From: JBFWQM01 sp050249455
GTDB lineage: Bacteria; Pseudomonadota; Alphaproteobacteria; MPNO01; VGEU01
Length of the DNA stretch: 58,125 bases
Direction: 5' to 3'
Assembly: GCA_050249455.1 (NCBI GenBank)
Contig: JBFWQM010000006.1
Coordinates: 1-58,125, forward strand
Part shown: piece by piece, positions 28,363-37,394 of the stretch
Position numbering within the stretch: the stretch's first letter is position 1
Layout of the letters: every line of letters starts with the position of its first letter
Notes under the pieces: model-generated
The model's input: only the letters and a program-made list of their open reading frames with translations
Database searches by the model: none
What the model was told of the DNA's origin: nothing
Made by a program: the position numbers and the translations under genes

Positions 28363-29814
28363 CTATTCCCGCGCCTTGGGCAGCTTGAGCTCGCCGAGCG
28401 CCGGCAGGCCGTATTTGTCCCACTCGGCGGCGACCTTGCGCAGCTGGCCGAGCGGCGGCAGCGACACCTCCGGATAGCCCCATTTCTTGGTCGCGTCGAT
28501 CAGCGCCTTGCCGCCGCGGATGTCCTCGACCGCGATGTCGGGCAGCAGCGAGGCGGGGTCGAGCTCGACGGCGGCGGTGTCGGTCATGATGCGCATGTCC
28601 TTGTCCGGCCGCACCCGCCACGCCATCACCCAGTCGCGCATGAACGGGTCGCGGATGTCGACGTCGTCGTCGGTGATGACGATCCACTTGAAGTAGCTCA
28701 TCCCCATGTAGCCCCACACGCCGAGCCCGATCTGGTCGATCTGCCCGGCGTAGATCTTCTTCACGCTGACCCACAGGGTCGCCGTGCAGCCGCCGGCCTC
28801 CAGCGCGTGCACGTCGGCGATGCCGGGGATGTTGAGCGCCTTGGTCAGGTGCGCCAGCAGGTTGGATTCGAGCAGCGCCACCTTCAGCATGCTGCTCTCC
28901 GATGGCGGGAACTGGCTGATGACGCCCAGCATCACCGGGTCCTTGCGGTGGGTGATGCACTTCACCTTGAACACCGGCCCGTCGCGGCCGCCGGCCATGT
29001 AGCCGGTGAACTCGCCGAACGGCCCCTCGGGCTCCAGGTGGTCGGTCAGGATCTCGCCTTCGATGACGATCTCGGCCGACGCCGGCACCTCGATGTCGCA
29101 GGTCTCGCACTTGACCAGCTCCACCGCCTCGCCGCGGATGCCGCCGGCGATGGCGAACTCGTCCTCGCCGTAGCGCGACGGGGCGACGACGTACTGCACC
29201 GGGTCGGCGCCGACGAACAGCGCCGCCGGCATCGGCTTGCCCAGCATCTTCCACTTGGCGTGGTGGATGGCGCCGCCGCGGTCGGGCGCGCCGAACAGGA
29301 TGCCGGTGGTGTCGCCGTCCTTGATCTGGCAGCGCCGGATGCCGACGTTGCGCCGGCCGGTGTCGGGGTCCTTGGTCACCCACAGCGGCGTCAAATACGG
29401 CCCGGCGTCCTTGCCCGGCGTCCAGATCGGGATCGGCAGCCGGGTCAGGTCGACCTTGTCCGGCCCGATGATGACCTCCTTGCACGGCCCGGTCGCCACG
29501 ATCTTCGGCTGGATCGGGTTGGCGATCCCGGCCATCACCTTGTCGTGGATCGACTCCGGCGTCGCCTCGCTGCCGATCGCGGTGGCGACCATCTTCTTCG
29601 ACGACGCGATCACGCCGGCGACCACGCGCCCGCCGGGGAAGCCCTTGATGTTGCGGAAGCCGATGCCGTAGCGCGCCTCCTCCGGCATGGCGCGGAAGAT
29701 CATCCGCACGATCGCGCCGATCTCCCAGTCCTTATCCACCTCCTGGTCGACCCAGCGCATCATCCCCTGCTGCTCGAGCACCTGGAGATAGGGACGCAGG
29801 CTGTCGTAGGCCAT
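28363..29814 (-). CDS. UbiD-family prenyl-FMN decarboxylase
   Basis: The start is the ATG complementary to 29812-29814, preceded by GGGAG, giving 483 residues (MAYDSLRPYLQVLEQQG). It has UbiD-family blocks such as GPCKEVIIGPDKVDLTRLP, LGVISQFPPSESSMLK and the C-terminal DDDVDIRDPFMRDWVMAWR. UbiD enzymes reversibly decarboxylate aromatic or alpha,beta-unsaturated acids with prenylated FMN made by UbiX; no ubiX is in this window. It is divergent from the class IV aminotransferase at 29967. Context points to catabolism of an aromatic or acrylic acid rather than ubiquinone synthesis. Confidence 0.9.
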   Translation of the reverse strand: MAYDSLRPYLQVLEQQGMMRWVDQEVDKDWEIGAIVRMIFRAMPEEARYGIGFRNIKGFPGGRVVAGVIASSKKMVATAIGSEATPESIHDKVMAGIANPIQPKIVATGPCKEVIIGPDKVDLTRLPIPIWTPGKDAGPYLTPLWVTKDPDTGRRNVGIRRCQIKDGDTTGILFGAPDRGGAIHHAKWKMLGKPMPAALFVGADPVQYVVAPSRYGEDEFAIAGGIRGEAVELVKCETCDIEVPASAEIVIEGEILTDHLEPEGPFGEFTGYMAGGRDGPVFKVKCITHRKDPVMLGVISQFPPSESSMLKVALLESNLLAHLTKALNIPGIADVHALEAGGCTATLWVSVKKIYAGQIDQIGLGVWGYMGMSYFKWIVITDDDVDIRDPFMRDWVMAWRVRPDKDMRIMTDTAAVELDPASLLPDIAVEDIRGGKALIDATKKWGYPEVSLPPLGQLRKVAAEWDKYGLPALGELKLPKARE

Positions 29815-29966
29815 GTGGGACTCCCGGCAAGTCTGGCGGCGGCGGCCGCGGAAGGCCGGATAAAAGCCGAATTCGACCTCCAATCCAACTTCCAAGTGCC
29901 ATCTTCCGATTGAGCGTCCGCTCCGCGTCCGCGCATACTGGTGCTGCAGAACAAGCGGGGGATGCG

Positions 29967-30926
29967 ATGGCCGAGCGGATCGTCTACGTCAACGGCGCCT
30001 TCGTTGCGGAGAGCGAGGCGAAGATCTCCGTCTTCGACCGCGGCTTCACCTCGGGCGAAGGCGTCTACGAGGTCACCCGCACGTTCGGTCACGAGCCGTT
30101 CCGGCTGCGCGAGCATCTCGACCGCCTGTACCGCAGCCTGCGCTACACCCGTCTCGACTGCGGCATCGCGCAGCCGGAGATGGAGAAGCTGAGCCGCGAG
30201 ATGTTCGCCAAGAACGCGGGCCTGCTCGGCAAGAACGACGACCAGTCGCTGTGGCACGTCATCAGCCGCGGCATCGTGCAGCCGCACATCCCCGGCGCCG
30301 GGCGGACGACGGTGGTGATGTTCTGCGTGCCGGTGGACTTCAAGCCGTTCGCGCGCGACTACGTCGAGGGCATACCGATGGTGGTGCCGGCGACGCGGCG
30401 CATCCCCGTGCAGAGCCTCGACCCGAAGGCGAAGGTGACCAACAAGATGAACCACCTGATCGCCCTGCACGAGGCGAAGCAGGTTGACCCCAAGGCGGTG
30501 CCGCTGATGCTCGACCTCGACGGCAACATCGGCGAGACGCACATCTCAAACTTCTGCTTCATCCACGGCAAGCGCATCTACACCCCGGCCGAGCGCAACG
30601 TGCTGGGCGGCATCACCAGGATGACGATCATCGAGCTCGCCGACATGCTGGGTCTGGAGGTCGTGCAGGGCAACTTCACGCCCTACGACGTCTACAACGC
30701 CGACGAGGCGTTCATCTGCTCGACCACCTTCTCGATCCTGCCGGCGAAGAGCCTGGACGGCGTGCAGATCGGCCACGGCGCGCCCGGGCCGTGGACCGTC
30801 CGCCTGATCGAGGCGTGGAGCGAGCTTGCCCGGGTCGATATCGTCCGACAGGCCTTCTCCCACCTGCCGCACGAGGAGGAGGTTGCCCTTCTCGACCGTT
30901 GGAACCACTTGAAGCGGCGGAACTGA
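29967..30926 (+). CDS. Class IV PLP aminotransferase (branched-chain aminotransferase / D-amino acid transaminase-like)
   Basis: The ATG at 29967 follows AGCGGGGGATG and gives 319 residues. The N-terminus has VNGAFVAESEAKISVFDRGFTSGEGVYEVTR, shortened here as the class IV opening block. The probable PLP lysine is K156 in DPKAKVTNKMNH, with K154 and K160 close by, and the phosphate cradle is near GNIGETHISNFCF. The usual NYL after the Lys is NKM, so the donor pocket may differ. The reaction is amino transfer between an amino acid and a 2-oxo acid, or a lyase variant. It stands alone upstream of the RND pump with a 42-bp gap. Confidence 0.85.
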   Translation: MAERIVYVNGAFVAESEAKISVFDRGFTSGEGVYEVTRTFGHEPFRLREHLDRLYRSLRYTRLDCGIAQPEMEKLSREMFAKNAGLLGKNDDQSLWHVISRGIVQPHIPGAGRTTVVMFCVPVDFKPFARDYVEGIPMVVPATRRIPVQSLDPKAKVTNKMNHLIALHEAKQVDPKAVPLMLDLDGNIGETHISNFCFIHGKRIYTPAERNVLGGITRMTIIELADMLGLEVVQGNFTPYDVYNADEAFICSTTFSILPAKSLDGVQIGHGAPGPWTVRLIEAWSELARVDIVRQAFSHLPHEEEVALLDRWNHLKRRN

Positions 30927-30968
30927 CCGCTCGCGGTTCCGCCGTCATCCACGGGCTTTGGGGGCCCC

Positions 30969-32153
30969 ATGAAATGCGTTCCGACGTTTCGGCCGGGCGG
31001 CCGGGCGGCCATGGCCGCTTTCGGCGCCATCGCGCTGCTGTCGCTGGCAGGCTGCGACGAAGGCCAGTCGTCGCCGGCCGCCGCCGCGCCGCCGCCGCCG
31101 CCGGTCACGGTGGCGAAGCCGGTGGTGAAGGAGATCGTCGAGCAGGACGAGTTCGTCGGGCGCTTCGACGCCACCGCGACGGTGGAGGTGCGCGCGCGGG
31201 TCGGCGGCTACCTGAGCTCGGTCGGGTTCCGCGACGGCACGATGGTGAAGGAGGGTGACCTCCTGTTCGTCATCGACCAGCGGCCGTACAGCGCGGCGCT
31301 GGCGCGCGCCGAGGCGTCGGTGGGCTCCGCCCGCGCGCGGGTGGACTTCACCCGCCAGGACCTCGCCCGCGCGGAGTCGCTGGTGCGCTCCGGCAGCTCC
31401 ACCGTGCGCTCGCTCGACGAGCGCCGCGAGCAGTCGGTGTCGGCGCAGGCCGACCTCAACGGCGCGCAGGCCGCGGTGCGCCAGGCCCGCCTCGACCTCG
31501 AGTTCACCGAGATCCGCGCGCCGATCTCCGGTCGCATCAGCCGCAAGCTGGTGACCGAGGGCAACCTCGTCACCGCCAACGAGACGCTGCTGACCACCAT
31601 CGTCGCGCTCGACCCGATCTATTTCTACTTCGACGTCGACGAACGCTCCTACCTCGCCTATTCGCGCATGAGCCGCGCCGGCTCGCGCCCGTCCAGCCGC
31701 GAAACCGACCACGAGGTGCTGGTCGCCGTCGCCGACGAGCCGCGGCCGACCCGCAAGGGCCGGATGGACTTCGTCGACAACCGCCTCGACCCCGACAGCG
31801 GCACGATGCGCGGCCGCGCCGTGCTGCCCAACCCAGACCTGTTCCTGACGCCGGGCATGTTCGGGCGGATCGCGATCCCCGGCAGCGGCCGCTACCGCGC
31901 GGTATTGGTGCCCGACGAGGCGATCGGCGCCGACCTCGACCGCCGCTTCGTCTACGTCGTCGCCGACGACGGCGCGGTGTCGCAGCAGGTGATCCGCCCC
32001 GGCTCGCGCCAGGACGGCTACCGCATCGTGCGCCAGGGGCTGACCGGCGGGGAGACCATCGTCGTCAACGGCATCCAGCGCGTGCAGATGGGCGGCGGCA
32101 AGGTGACGCCGCAGCCGACGACCCTGCCGCCCGAGCACGCCGCCCCGCGATGA
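30969..32153 (+). CDS. RND efflux periplasmic adaptor (membrane-fusion lipoprotein, AcrA/MexA type)
   Basis: The 394-residue adaptor has a lipoprotein signal with lipobox LSLAGC, lipidated at C29, then a Pro-rich linker. It has the beta-barrel, lipoyl and coiled-coil hairpin domains of HlyD/AcrA proteins: VRARVGGYLSSVGFRDGTMV is the lipoyl part, followed by a helical hairpin (about 115-180) and EIRAPISGRISR. It links the inner-membrane pump to an outer-membrane channel. Its stop overlaps the pump start by 4 bp. Confidence 0.95.
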   Translation: MKCVPTFRPGGRAAMAAFGAIALLSLAGCDEGQSSPAAAAPPPPPVTVAKPVVKEIVEQDEFVGRFDATATVEVRARVGGYLSSVGFRDGTMVKEGDLLFVIDQRPYSAALARAEASVGSARARVDFTRQDLARAESLVRSGSSTVRSLDERREQSVSAQADLNGAQAAVRQARLDLEFTEIRAPISGRISRKLVTEGNLVTANETLLTTIVALDPIYFYFDVDERSYLAYSRMSRAGSRPSSRETDHEVLVAVADEPRPTRKGRMDFVDNRLDPDSGTMRGRAVLPNPDLFLTPGMFGRIAIPGSGRYRAVLVPDEAIGADLDRRFVYVVADDGAVSQQVIRPGSRQDGYRIVRQGLTGGETIVVNGIQRVQMGGGKVTPQPTTLPPEHAAPR

Positions 32154-35100
32154 GGTTCCCGCACTTCTTCGTCGACCGGCCGATCTTCGCGGCCGTGCTG
32201 TCGATCGTCATCGTCATCGTCGGGCTGATCGCCTACACCGCGCTGCCGGTGGCCGAGTACCCGGAGATCGCGCCGCCCACCATCGTGGTGCGCGCGGCCT
32301 ATCCCGGCGCAGACGCCGAGACCGTGGCGTCCACCGTCGCGACGCCCCTGGAGCAGGAGATCAACGGGGTGGAGGACATGCTCTACATGTCCTCCTACTC
32401 GACCGGCGACGGCAGCCTGTCGCTGACCATCACCTTCAAGCCCGGCACCGACCTCGACACCGCGCAGGTGCTGGTGCAGAACCGCGTCTCGATCGCCACC
32501 CCGCGGCTGCCGGAGGAGGTGCGCCGGCTCGGCATCACCACGCGCAAGTCATCGCCCGACCTGATGATGGTCGTGCACATGTTGTCGCCGGACGAGACCT
32601 ACGACCAGCTCTACATCTCGAACTTCGCGCAGATACGGGTGCGCGACGCGTTGCTGCGCTTAGACGGCGTCGGCGACGTGATCCTGTTCGGCGCCCGCGA
32701 ATATGCGCTGCGCGTCTGGCTCGACCCCGAGAAGCTGTCTTCCTACGGCCTGACCGGCGGCGACGTGGTCCGCGCGCTCCAGGAGCAGAACGTCCAGGTC
32801 TCCGGCGGCGTGCTGGGGCAGGAGCCGACGCCGTCGGCGACCGCGTTCCAGCTCACCGTCACCACCCAGGGCCGGCTCGACGACCCGCGGCAGTTCCGCA
32901 ACGTGATCGTGCGCGCGACCTCGGACGGCCGGCTGATCCGCGTGCAGGACGTGGCGCGGGTGGAGATGGGCGCGCGCGAGTACGTCACCAACAGCTACCT
33001 CAACGGCAAGCCGGCAGTGGCGCTGGCGATCTTCCAGCGGCCGGGCACCAACGCGCTGGCGGCGGCCGACGAGATCACCGGCAAGATGCGCGAGCTCAGC
33101 CGCAACTTCCCCAAGGGCATCGAGCACCGCATCGTCTACAACCCGACCGAGTTCATCGCCGAGTCGGTCAGCGCGGTCTACCACACGCTGTTCGAGGCGG
33201 TGGTGCTGGTCGCGTTCGTGGTGCTGGTGTTCCTGCAGTCGTGGCGCGCCTCGATCATCCCGATCGTCGCCATCCCGGTGTCGCTGATCGGCAGCTTCGC
33301 CGTGCTGGCGGCGTTCGGCATGACGTTGAACGTGCTGACCCTGTTCGGGCTGGTGCTCGCCATCGGCATCGTGGTCGACGACGCGATCGTGGTGGTGGAG
33401 AACATCGAGCGAAACATCGCCAAGGGCATGAGCCCGCGCGACGCCGCGCACGAGACGATGGACGAGGTCGGCAGCGCGCTGATCGCCATCGCCGTCGTGC
33501 TGTCGGCGGTATTCATCCCGACCGCCTTCATCCCCGGCATCACCGGCCAGTTCTACCGCCAGTTCGCGGTCACCATCGCGGTCGCCACCGTGATCTCGGC
33601 GTTCAACTCGCTGACCCTGTCGCCGGCGCTCGGCGCGCTGCTGCTGCGCGCGCACACGGAGGGGCACCGGCCGCGCTTCGCGCTGGCGCGCGCCGGCCGC
33701 TGGTTCGCCGACCGCTTCAACCGCGGCTTCGACCGCGCCAGCGGCGGCTACGCCCGCAGCGTAAGCGCGATCGTGCGGCGCAAGCTGGTGATGCTCAGCA
33801 TCTATGGCGGCCTGGTCGCCGCCACCGCCTACGTCGCGGGCGTGGTGCCGACCGGCTTCATCCCGCAGCAGGACCGCGGCTACGCCATCGTGGTGATCCA
33901 GCTCCCCGACGGGTCGGCGCTGTCGCGCACCGACGCCGCGGTGCAGCGCGCGTCGGAGATCATGCTGCAGACCCCCGGCGTGCGCGATGCGGTGGCGTTC
34001 GCCGGCTTCTCCGGCGCGACGTTCACCAACTCGTCGAGCGCCGGTGTGGTGTTCGCCGGCTTCAAGCCGTTCGCGGAGCGGGAGGCGCAGGGCCTGCACG
34101 CCGACAGGATCATCGCCGACCTCTACGGCCGCATGCAGGCGATCCAGGAGGCGTTCATCATCGCCGTGCCGCCGCCCGCGGTCAGCGGCATCGGCAACAA
34201 CGGCGGCTTCAAGATGCAGGTGCAGAACCGGGTCGGGGACTCGTTCGGCGCTACGCTCGCCGCCGCCCGCGCCGCGATCGGCCCGGCGCGGCAGACGCCC
34301 GGCCTGGCCGGCGTCTTCACCACCTTCAGCGGGTCCAGCCCGCAGGTGTTCCTGGAGATCGACCGCGTCAAGGCGCAGATGCTCAACGTGCCGATCGCCA
34401 ACGTGTTCGAGACGCTTCAGGTCAACCTGGGCTCGGCCTACGTCAACGACTTCAACGCCTTCGGGCGCGTGTTCCAGGTCCGCGCCCAGGCCGACCAGCG
34501 CTTCCGCGTCGAGCGCGAGGACATCCAGAAGCTGAAGGTGCGCAGCGCCACCGGTGCGCTGGTGCCGCTCGGCACCCTGGTCAACATCGTCGATGCCGCC
34601 GGTCCCGATTTGGTGCAGCGCTACAACATGTACGTGTCGGTGCCGATCCAGGGCAACGCCGCGCCCGGCACCTCGTCCGGCCAGGCGCTGGCGGCGATGG
34701 AGCGCATCGCCGCCGACAGCCTGCCGCCCGGCTTCGCCTTCGAGTGGACCGAGCTCGCGCTGCAGCAGACCACGACCGGCAACACGGCAATCTACGTCTT
34801 CGCGCTGGCGGTGCTGTTCGTTTTCCTGGCGCTGTCGGCGCAGTACGAGAGCTGGCTGCTGCCGCTCGCCATCATCCTGATCGTGCCGATGAGCATGCTG
34901 GCGGCGCTGCTCGGCGTCATGGCGCGCGGGCTCGACAACGGCGTCCTGGTGCAGATCGGCCTCGTCGTGCTGGTCGGCCTCGGCGCCAAGAACGCGATCC
35001 TGATCGTCGAGTTCGCGCGCCAGCTCCGGGCCCAGGGCAAGGACGCCGCCGAAGCGGTGGTGGAGGCGTGCCGGCTGCGCCTGCGCCCGATCCTGATGAC

Positions 35101-35323
35101 CGCGTTCGCGTTCATCCTCGGCGTCGTCCCGCTGGTGATCGCGTCGGGGCCGGGCGCGGAGATGCGCCAGTCGCTCGGCACCGCGGTGTTCGCCGGCATG
35201 ATCGGCGTCACCTTCGTCGGGCTGTTCCTGACGCCGGTGTTCTACGTCGCGCTGGTGTCGCTGACTGCCCGCCGGCGCGAGGCCCTGCCCGCCCCCGAGC
35301 CGGACCCGCAGCCGGCGGAGTGA
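32150..35323 (+). CDS. RND multidrug efflux pump, HAE1 family (AcrB/MexB type)
   Basis: The 1057-residue pump is full length with 12 predicted membrane helices and two large periplasmic loops. The N-terminus MRFPHFFVDRPIFAAVLSIV is typical. The proton-relay pair is D410-D411 in GIVVDDAIVVVENIERN (TM4). PAYPGADAETV-like and GLGAKNAILIVEFA blocks match HAE1 exporters of hydrophobic and amphiphilic drugs, dyes and bile salts. The start overlaps the adaptor stop (ATGA). No TolC/OprM-type channel and no TetR repressor are adjacent, so the channel and control are encoded elsewhere. Confidence 0.97.
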   Translation: MRFPHFFVDRPIFAAVLSIVIVIVGLIAYTALPVAEYPEIAPPTIVVRAAYPGADAETVASTVATPLEQEINGVEDMLYMSSYSTGDGSLSLTITFKPGTDLDTAQVLVQNRVSIATPRLPEEVRRLGITTRKSSPDLMMVVHMLSPDETYDQLYISNFAQIRVRDALLRLDGVGDVILFGAREYALRVWLDPEKLSSYGLTGGDVVRALQEQNVQVSGGVLGQEPTPSATAFQLTVTTQGRLDDPRQFRNVIVRATSDGRLIRVQDVARVEMGAREYVTNSYLNGKPAVALAIFQRPGTNALAAADEITGKMRELSRNFPKGIEHRIVYNPTEFIAESVSAVYHTLFEAVVLVAFVVLVFLQSWRASIIPIVAIPVSLIGSFAVLAAFGMTLNVLTLFGLVLAIGIVVDDAIVVVENIERNIAKGMSPRDAAHETMDEVGSALIAIAVVLSAVFIPTAFIPGITGQFYRQFAVTIAVATVISAFNSLTLSPALGALLLRAHTEGHRPRFALARAGRWFADRFNRGFDRASGGYARSVSAIVRRKLVMLSIYGGLVAATAYVAGVVPTGFIPQQDRGYAIVVIQLPDGSALSRTDAAVQRASEIMLQTPGVRDAVAFAGFSGATFTNSSSAGVVFAGFKPFAEREAQGLHADRIIADLYGRMQAIQEAFIIAVPPPAVSGIGNNGGFKMQVQNRVGDSFGATLAAARAAIGPARQTPGLAGVFTTFSGSSPQVFLEIDRVKAQMLNVPIANVFETLQVNLGSAYVNDFNAFGRVFQVRAQADQRFRVEREDIQKLKVRSATGALVPLGTLVNIVDAAGPDLVQRYNMYVSVPIQGNAAPGTSSGQALAAMERIAADSLPPGFAFEWTELALQQTTTGNTAIYVFALAVLFVFLALSAQYESWLLPLAIILIVPMSMLAALLGVMARGLDNGVLVQIGLVVLVGLGAKNAILIVEFARQLRAQGKDAAEAVVEACRLRLRPILMTAFAFILGVVPLVIASGPGAEMRQSLGTAVFAGMIGVTFVGLFLTPVFYVALVSLTARRREALPAPEPDPQPAE

Positions 35324-35351
35324 CGACGCCTTGCTCCTTTGACCTTTTGCC

Positions 35352-35374
35352 GTCCTCCGGTCAAGCCGGAGGAC
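35352..35374. repeat. Short intergenic palindrome after the RND pump
   Basis: GTCCTCCGG-TCAAG-CCGGAGGAC, a perfect 9-bp stem with a 5-base loop. It lies between the converging pump and small secreted protein genes. It resembles the dispersed (T)CCTCNGGCTTGACC family of palindromes common in alphaproteobacteria. The following A-run is on the wrong side for a terminator. Confidence 0.7.
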
Positions 35375-35391
35375 GACAACAAAAAAATGCC

Positions 35392-35661
35392 TCACCGCTG
35401 CTGGTCGAGCGTGCAGGTGCTGTCGGCGGTGCTGACGTAGAGGAGGCGGCCGTCGTCGCGGCGGACGTGCCAGACGGTGCCGTCGACGCGGACCGGCCGC
35501 ACGTCGCGCACCCGCAGGACGGGGCGCTTGCCCTGCATGCAGCGAAGTTCGTAGAACACGCCCTCCCGCGCCTCGCGCGCGGTCAGGAGCTTGGCGTCCG
35601 CGGGCGCGAACGGCGCGCACGCGAACAGCGCCACGATCGCGGCGCCTATCAGATGACGCAT
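35392..35661 (-). CDS. Small secreted hypothetical protein
   Basis: The 89-residue pre-protein has a clear signal peptide (MRHLIGAAIVALFACAPFAP, cleavage near ADA) and a GAGGGAGAAGTC ribosome-binding site. The mature part of about 65 residues has two Cys (in ELRCMQG and DSTCTLD) that could form a disulfide, and two VRVDGTVWHVRRDD-like strands. It is basic and probably periplasmic. No family was recognised. It lies 38 bp after the ThDP enzyme stop in the same direction, at the end of a long minus-strand run. Confidence 0.7.
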   Translation of the reverse strand: MRHLIGAAIVALFACAPFAPADAKLLTAREAREGVFYELRCMQGKRPVLRVRDVRPVRVDGTVWHVRRDDGRLLYVSTADSTCTLDQQR

Positions 35662-35699
35662 GACTTCTCCCTCGGCTGGGGCCTTCGGCCCTCGTTGCC

Positions 35700-37325
35700 T
35701 TACGCGTAACGCGAAATGTCGGTGCATTCCTTGGTCATGAACTCGACCAGCGCCGGCCGGCCGCTGCGGGTGACCTCGATCGCCTGCCGGAGCGCCGGGA
35801 CGATCTCGTCCGGCTGCGCGACGCGGGTGCCCCAGCCGCCGAGCGCGATGGCGACGTCCTTGTAGTTGCCGCCCTGGGTATGGGCGCCGAACTTGTCGAT
35901 GGCGAACGGCATGGAATCGCGCTCGATCGCCATCACGCCGTTGTTGAGGACGATGGTCAGGATGCCGATGCCGTTGCGGGCCGCGGTCTCGATGTCCATG
36001 CCGACCATGCCGATCGCGGCGTCGCCCATGATGTTGATGCATAGCTTGTCCGGCGCGGCGAGCTTCGCGCCCATGATGATGCCGAGGCCATAGCCGAGCT
36101 GGGTCGACTTGCCCCAGCCCATGTAGCTGCGCGGCACCGGCGCGGTCCAGAACGGCACGATCTGGTCGCGCGGGCTGCCGGCGTCGTGGGTGATGATGGT
36201 GTTGGCCGGGTCGACCGTGTGCAGCAGGTCCCAGATGATCCGGTACGGCGACAGCGGCACCTCGGCGGAGGTGAGGTGCGGCATCCATTCGTCGAGCCAG
36301 CGCTTGCGCACCGCCGCCACGTCGCGCGCCGCATCGCCGCCGCGCCGGCCGCCCAGGCGCTCGACCTCGGCGATCAGGGCGTCGAGCACCAGCCCGGCGT
36401 CGCCTATCACCGCATGGTCGGCGACGTAGTCTTTGTTGACGTCGGCCGGGTCGTTGGTCGAATGCACCATCACCTTGCCGGGCGGGATGGTGCGGCCGTA
36501 GTTGGTGCGGGTGAAGCTGGTGCCGATGCCGAACACCACGTCTGCGGCGCCCAGGAAGTGCGCGATCATCCCGGTGGTCGACACCGCCGAGGCGCCGAGC
36601 GACAGCGGGTGGGTCTCCGGGAACGCGCTCTTGCCGGGCAGGGTCGTCATCACCGGCGCGTCGAGCAGGGTGGCGAGCTTCACCAGCGCGCCGGTCGCCT
36701 CGGCGTACATCACGCCCTGGCCGGCGTGGATCACCGGCGCCTTGGCCTTCATGAGGATGCGCGCGGCCTCCGCCACGTCGGCCGCGTCGGGGCCGAAGCG
36801 GTTGCCCTTGACCGGCGTGTAGTCGATCGGCCGCGACAGCTCGGCCGTCCACATCTCGCGCGGCACCTCCAGCAGCACCGGCCCGCCCTTGCCGGTGCGG
36901 AGCTGGTAGAACGCGCGGCGCATCAGCTCGGGGATGCGGTCGGGGTGCGTCACCTCGGCCAGCCACTTGGTGACGTGGCGGTAGTTGTCCACCGCCGAGA
37001 AGTTCGGCGACACGGCGCGCTTGCCGGTCTGCTCGCCGCCCGGCAGCAGCAGGATCGGCACGTTGTCGGAGAACGCCTGCGCCGCGCCGGGGAAGGCGTT
37101 CTCGGTGCCCGGTCCCTGCTGCATGGTGAACACGCCGATCCGCCGGCCGTTGGTGGTGCGGCTGAAGCCGTCGGCGATCGCCATGCCCATGCGCTCCTGC
37201 CGGCACAGCACGGGGCGGATGCCGGCCTTGGCGCACGCCTCGATCAGCGACTGGCGCGGATAGCAGGCGAGGAACTCGGTGCCTTCGCGCTTGAGGATTT
37301 CGGCGATCGCCTCGGCGCCGTTCAT
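35700..37325 (-). CDS. Thiamine-diphosphate-dependent enzyme (acetolactate synthase / benzoylformate decarboxylase superfamily)
   Basis: The 541-residue protein has the three-domain ThDP layout: PYR domain with catalytic E44 (CRQERMGMAIADG), central domain, and PP domain with a GDAAIGMVGMDIETAARNG...NN motif, the Mg-ThDP site, where the common GDG is GDA. It resembles the ilvB-like thiamine pyrophosphate-requiring proteins. The family decarboxylates 2-oxo acids or forms acyloins. There is no ilvN next to it, so branched-chain biosynthesis is unlikely. It follows the importer ATPase gene in the same run and probably acts on the imported compound. Confidence 0.88.
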   Translation of the reverse strand: MNGAEAIAEILKREGTEFLACYPRQSLIEACAKAGIRPVLCRQERMGMAIADGFSRTTNGRRIGVFTMQQGPGTENAFPGAAQAFSDNVPILLLPGGEQTGKRAVSPNFSAVDNYRHVTKWLAEVTHPDRIPELMRRAFYQLRTGKGGPVLLEVPREMWTAELSRPIDYTPVKGNRFGPDAADVAEAARILMKAKAPVIHAGQGVMYAEATGALVKLATLLDAPVMTTLPGKSAFPETHPLSLGASAVSTTGMIAHFLGAADVVFGIGTSFTRTNYGRTIPPGKVMVHSTNDPADVNKDYVADHAVIGDAGLVLDALIAEVERLGGRRGGDAARDVAAVRKRWLDEWMPHLTSAEVPLSPYRIIWDLLHTVDPANTIITHDAGSPRDQIVPFWTAPVPRSYMGWGKSTQLGYGLGIIMGAKLAAPDKLCINIMGDAAIGMVGMDIETAARNGIGILTIVLNNGVMAIERDSMPFAIDKFGAHTQGGNYKDVAIALGGWGTRVAQPDEIVPALRQAIEVTRSGRPALVEFMTKECTDISRYA

Positions 37326-37394
37326 GGCCTGCCTCCGTTTGGGTGGAGCGGGTGGGTCAGGATAGCGCGGATCGCCCGATCGGCAATCGCGCGA

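Noticed and set aside
35352..35374. Intrinsic terminator for the RND operon
   Set aside because: The hairpin is followed by A residues and not by T on the plus strand, so it is listed as a repeat palindrome.
32660..35620. Open frame of 986 codons antisense to the RND pump
   Set aside because: The translation is low-complexity Arg/Ala/His/Gly with no motif. It is a shadow of the strongly conserved pump gene.
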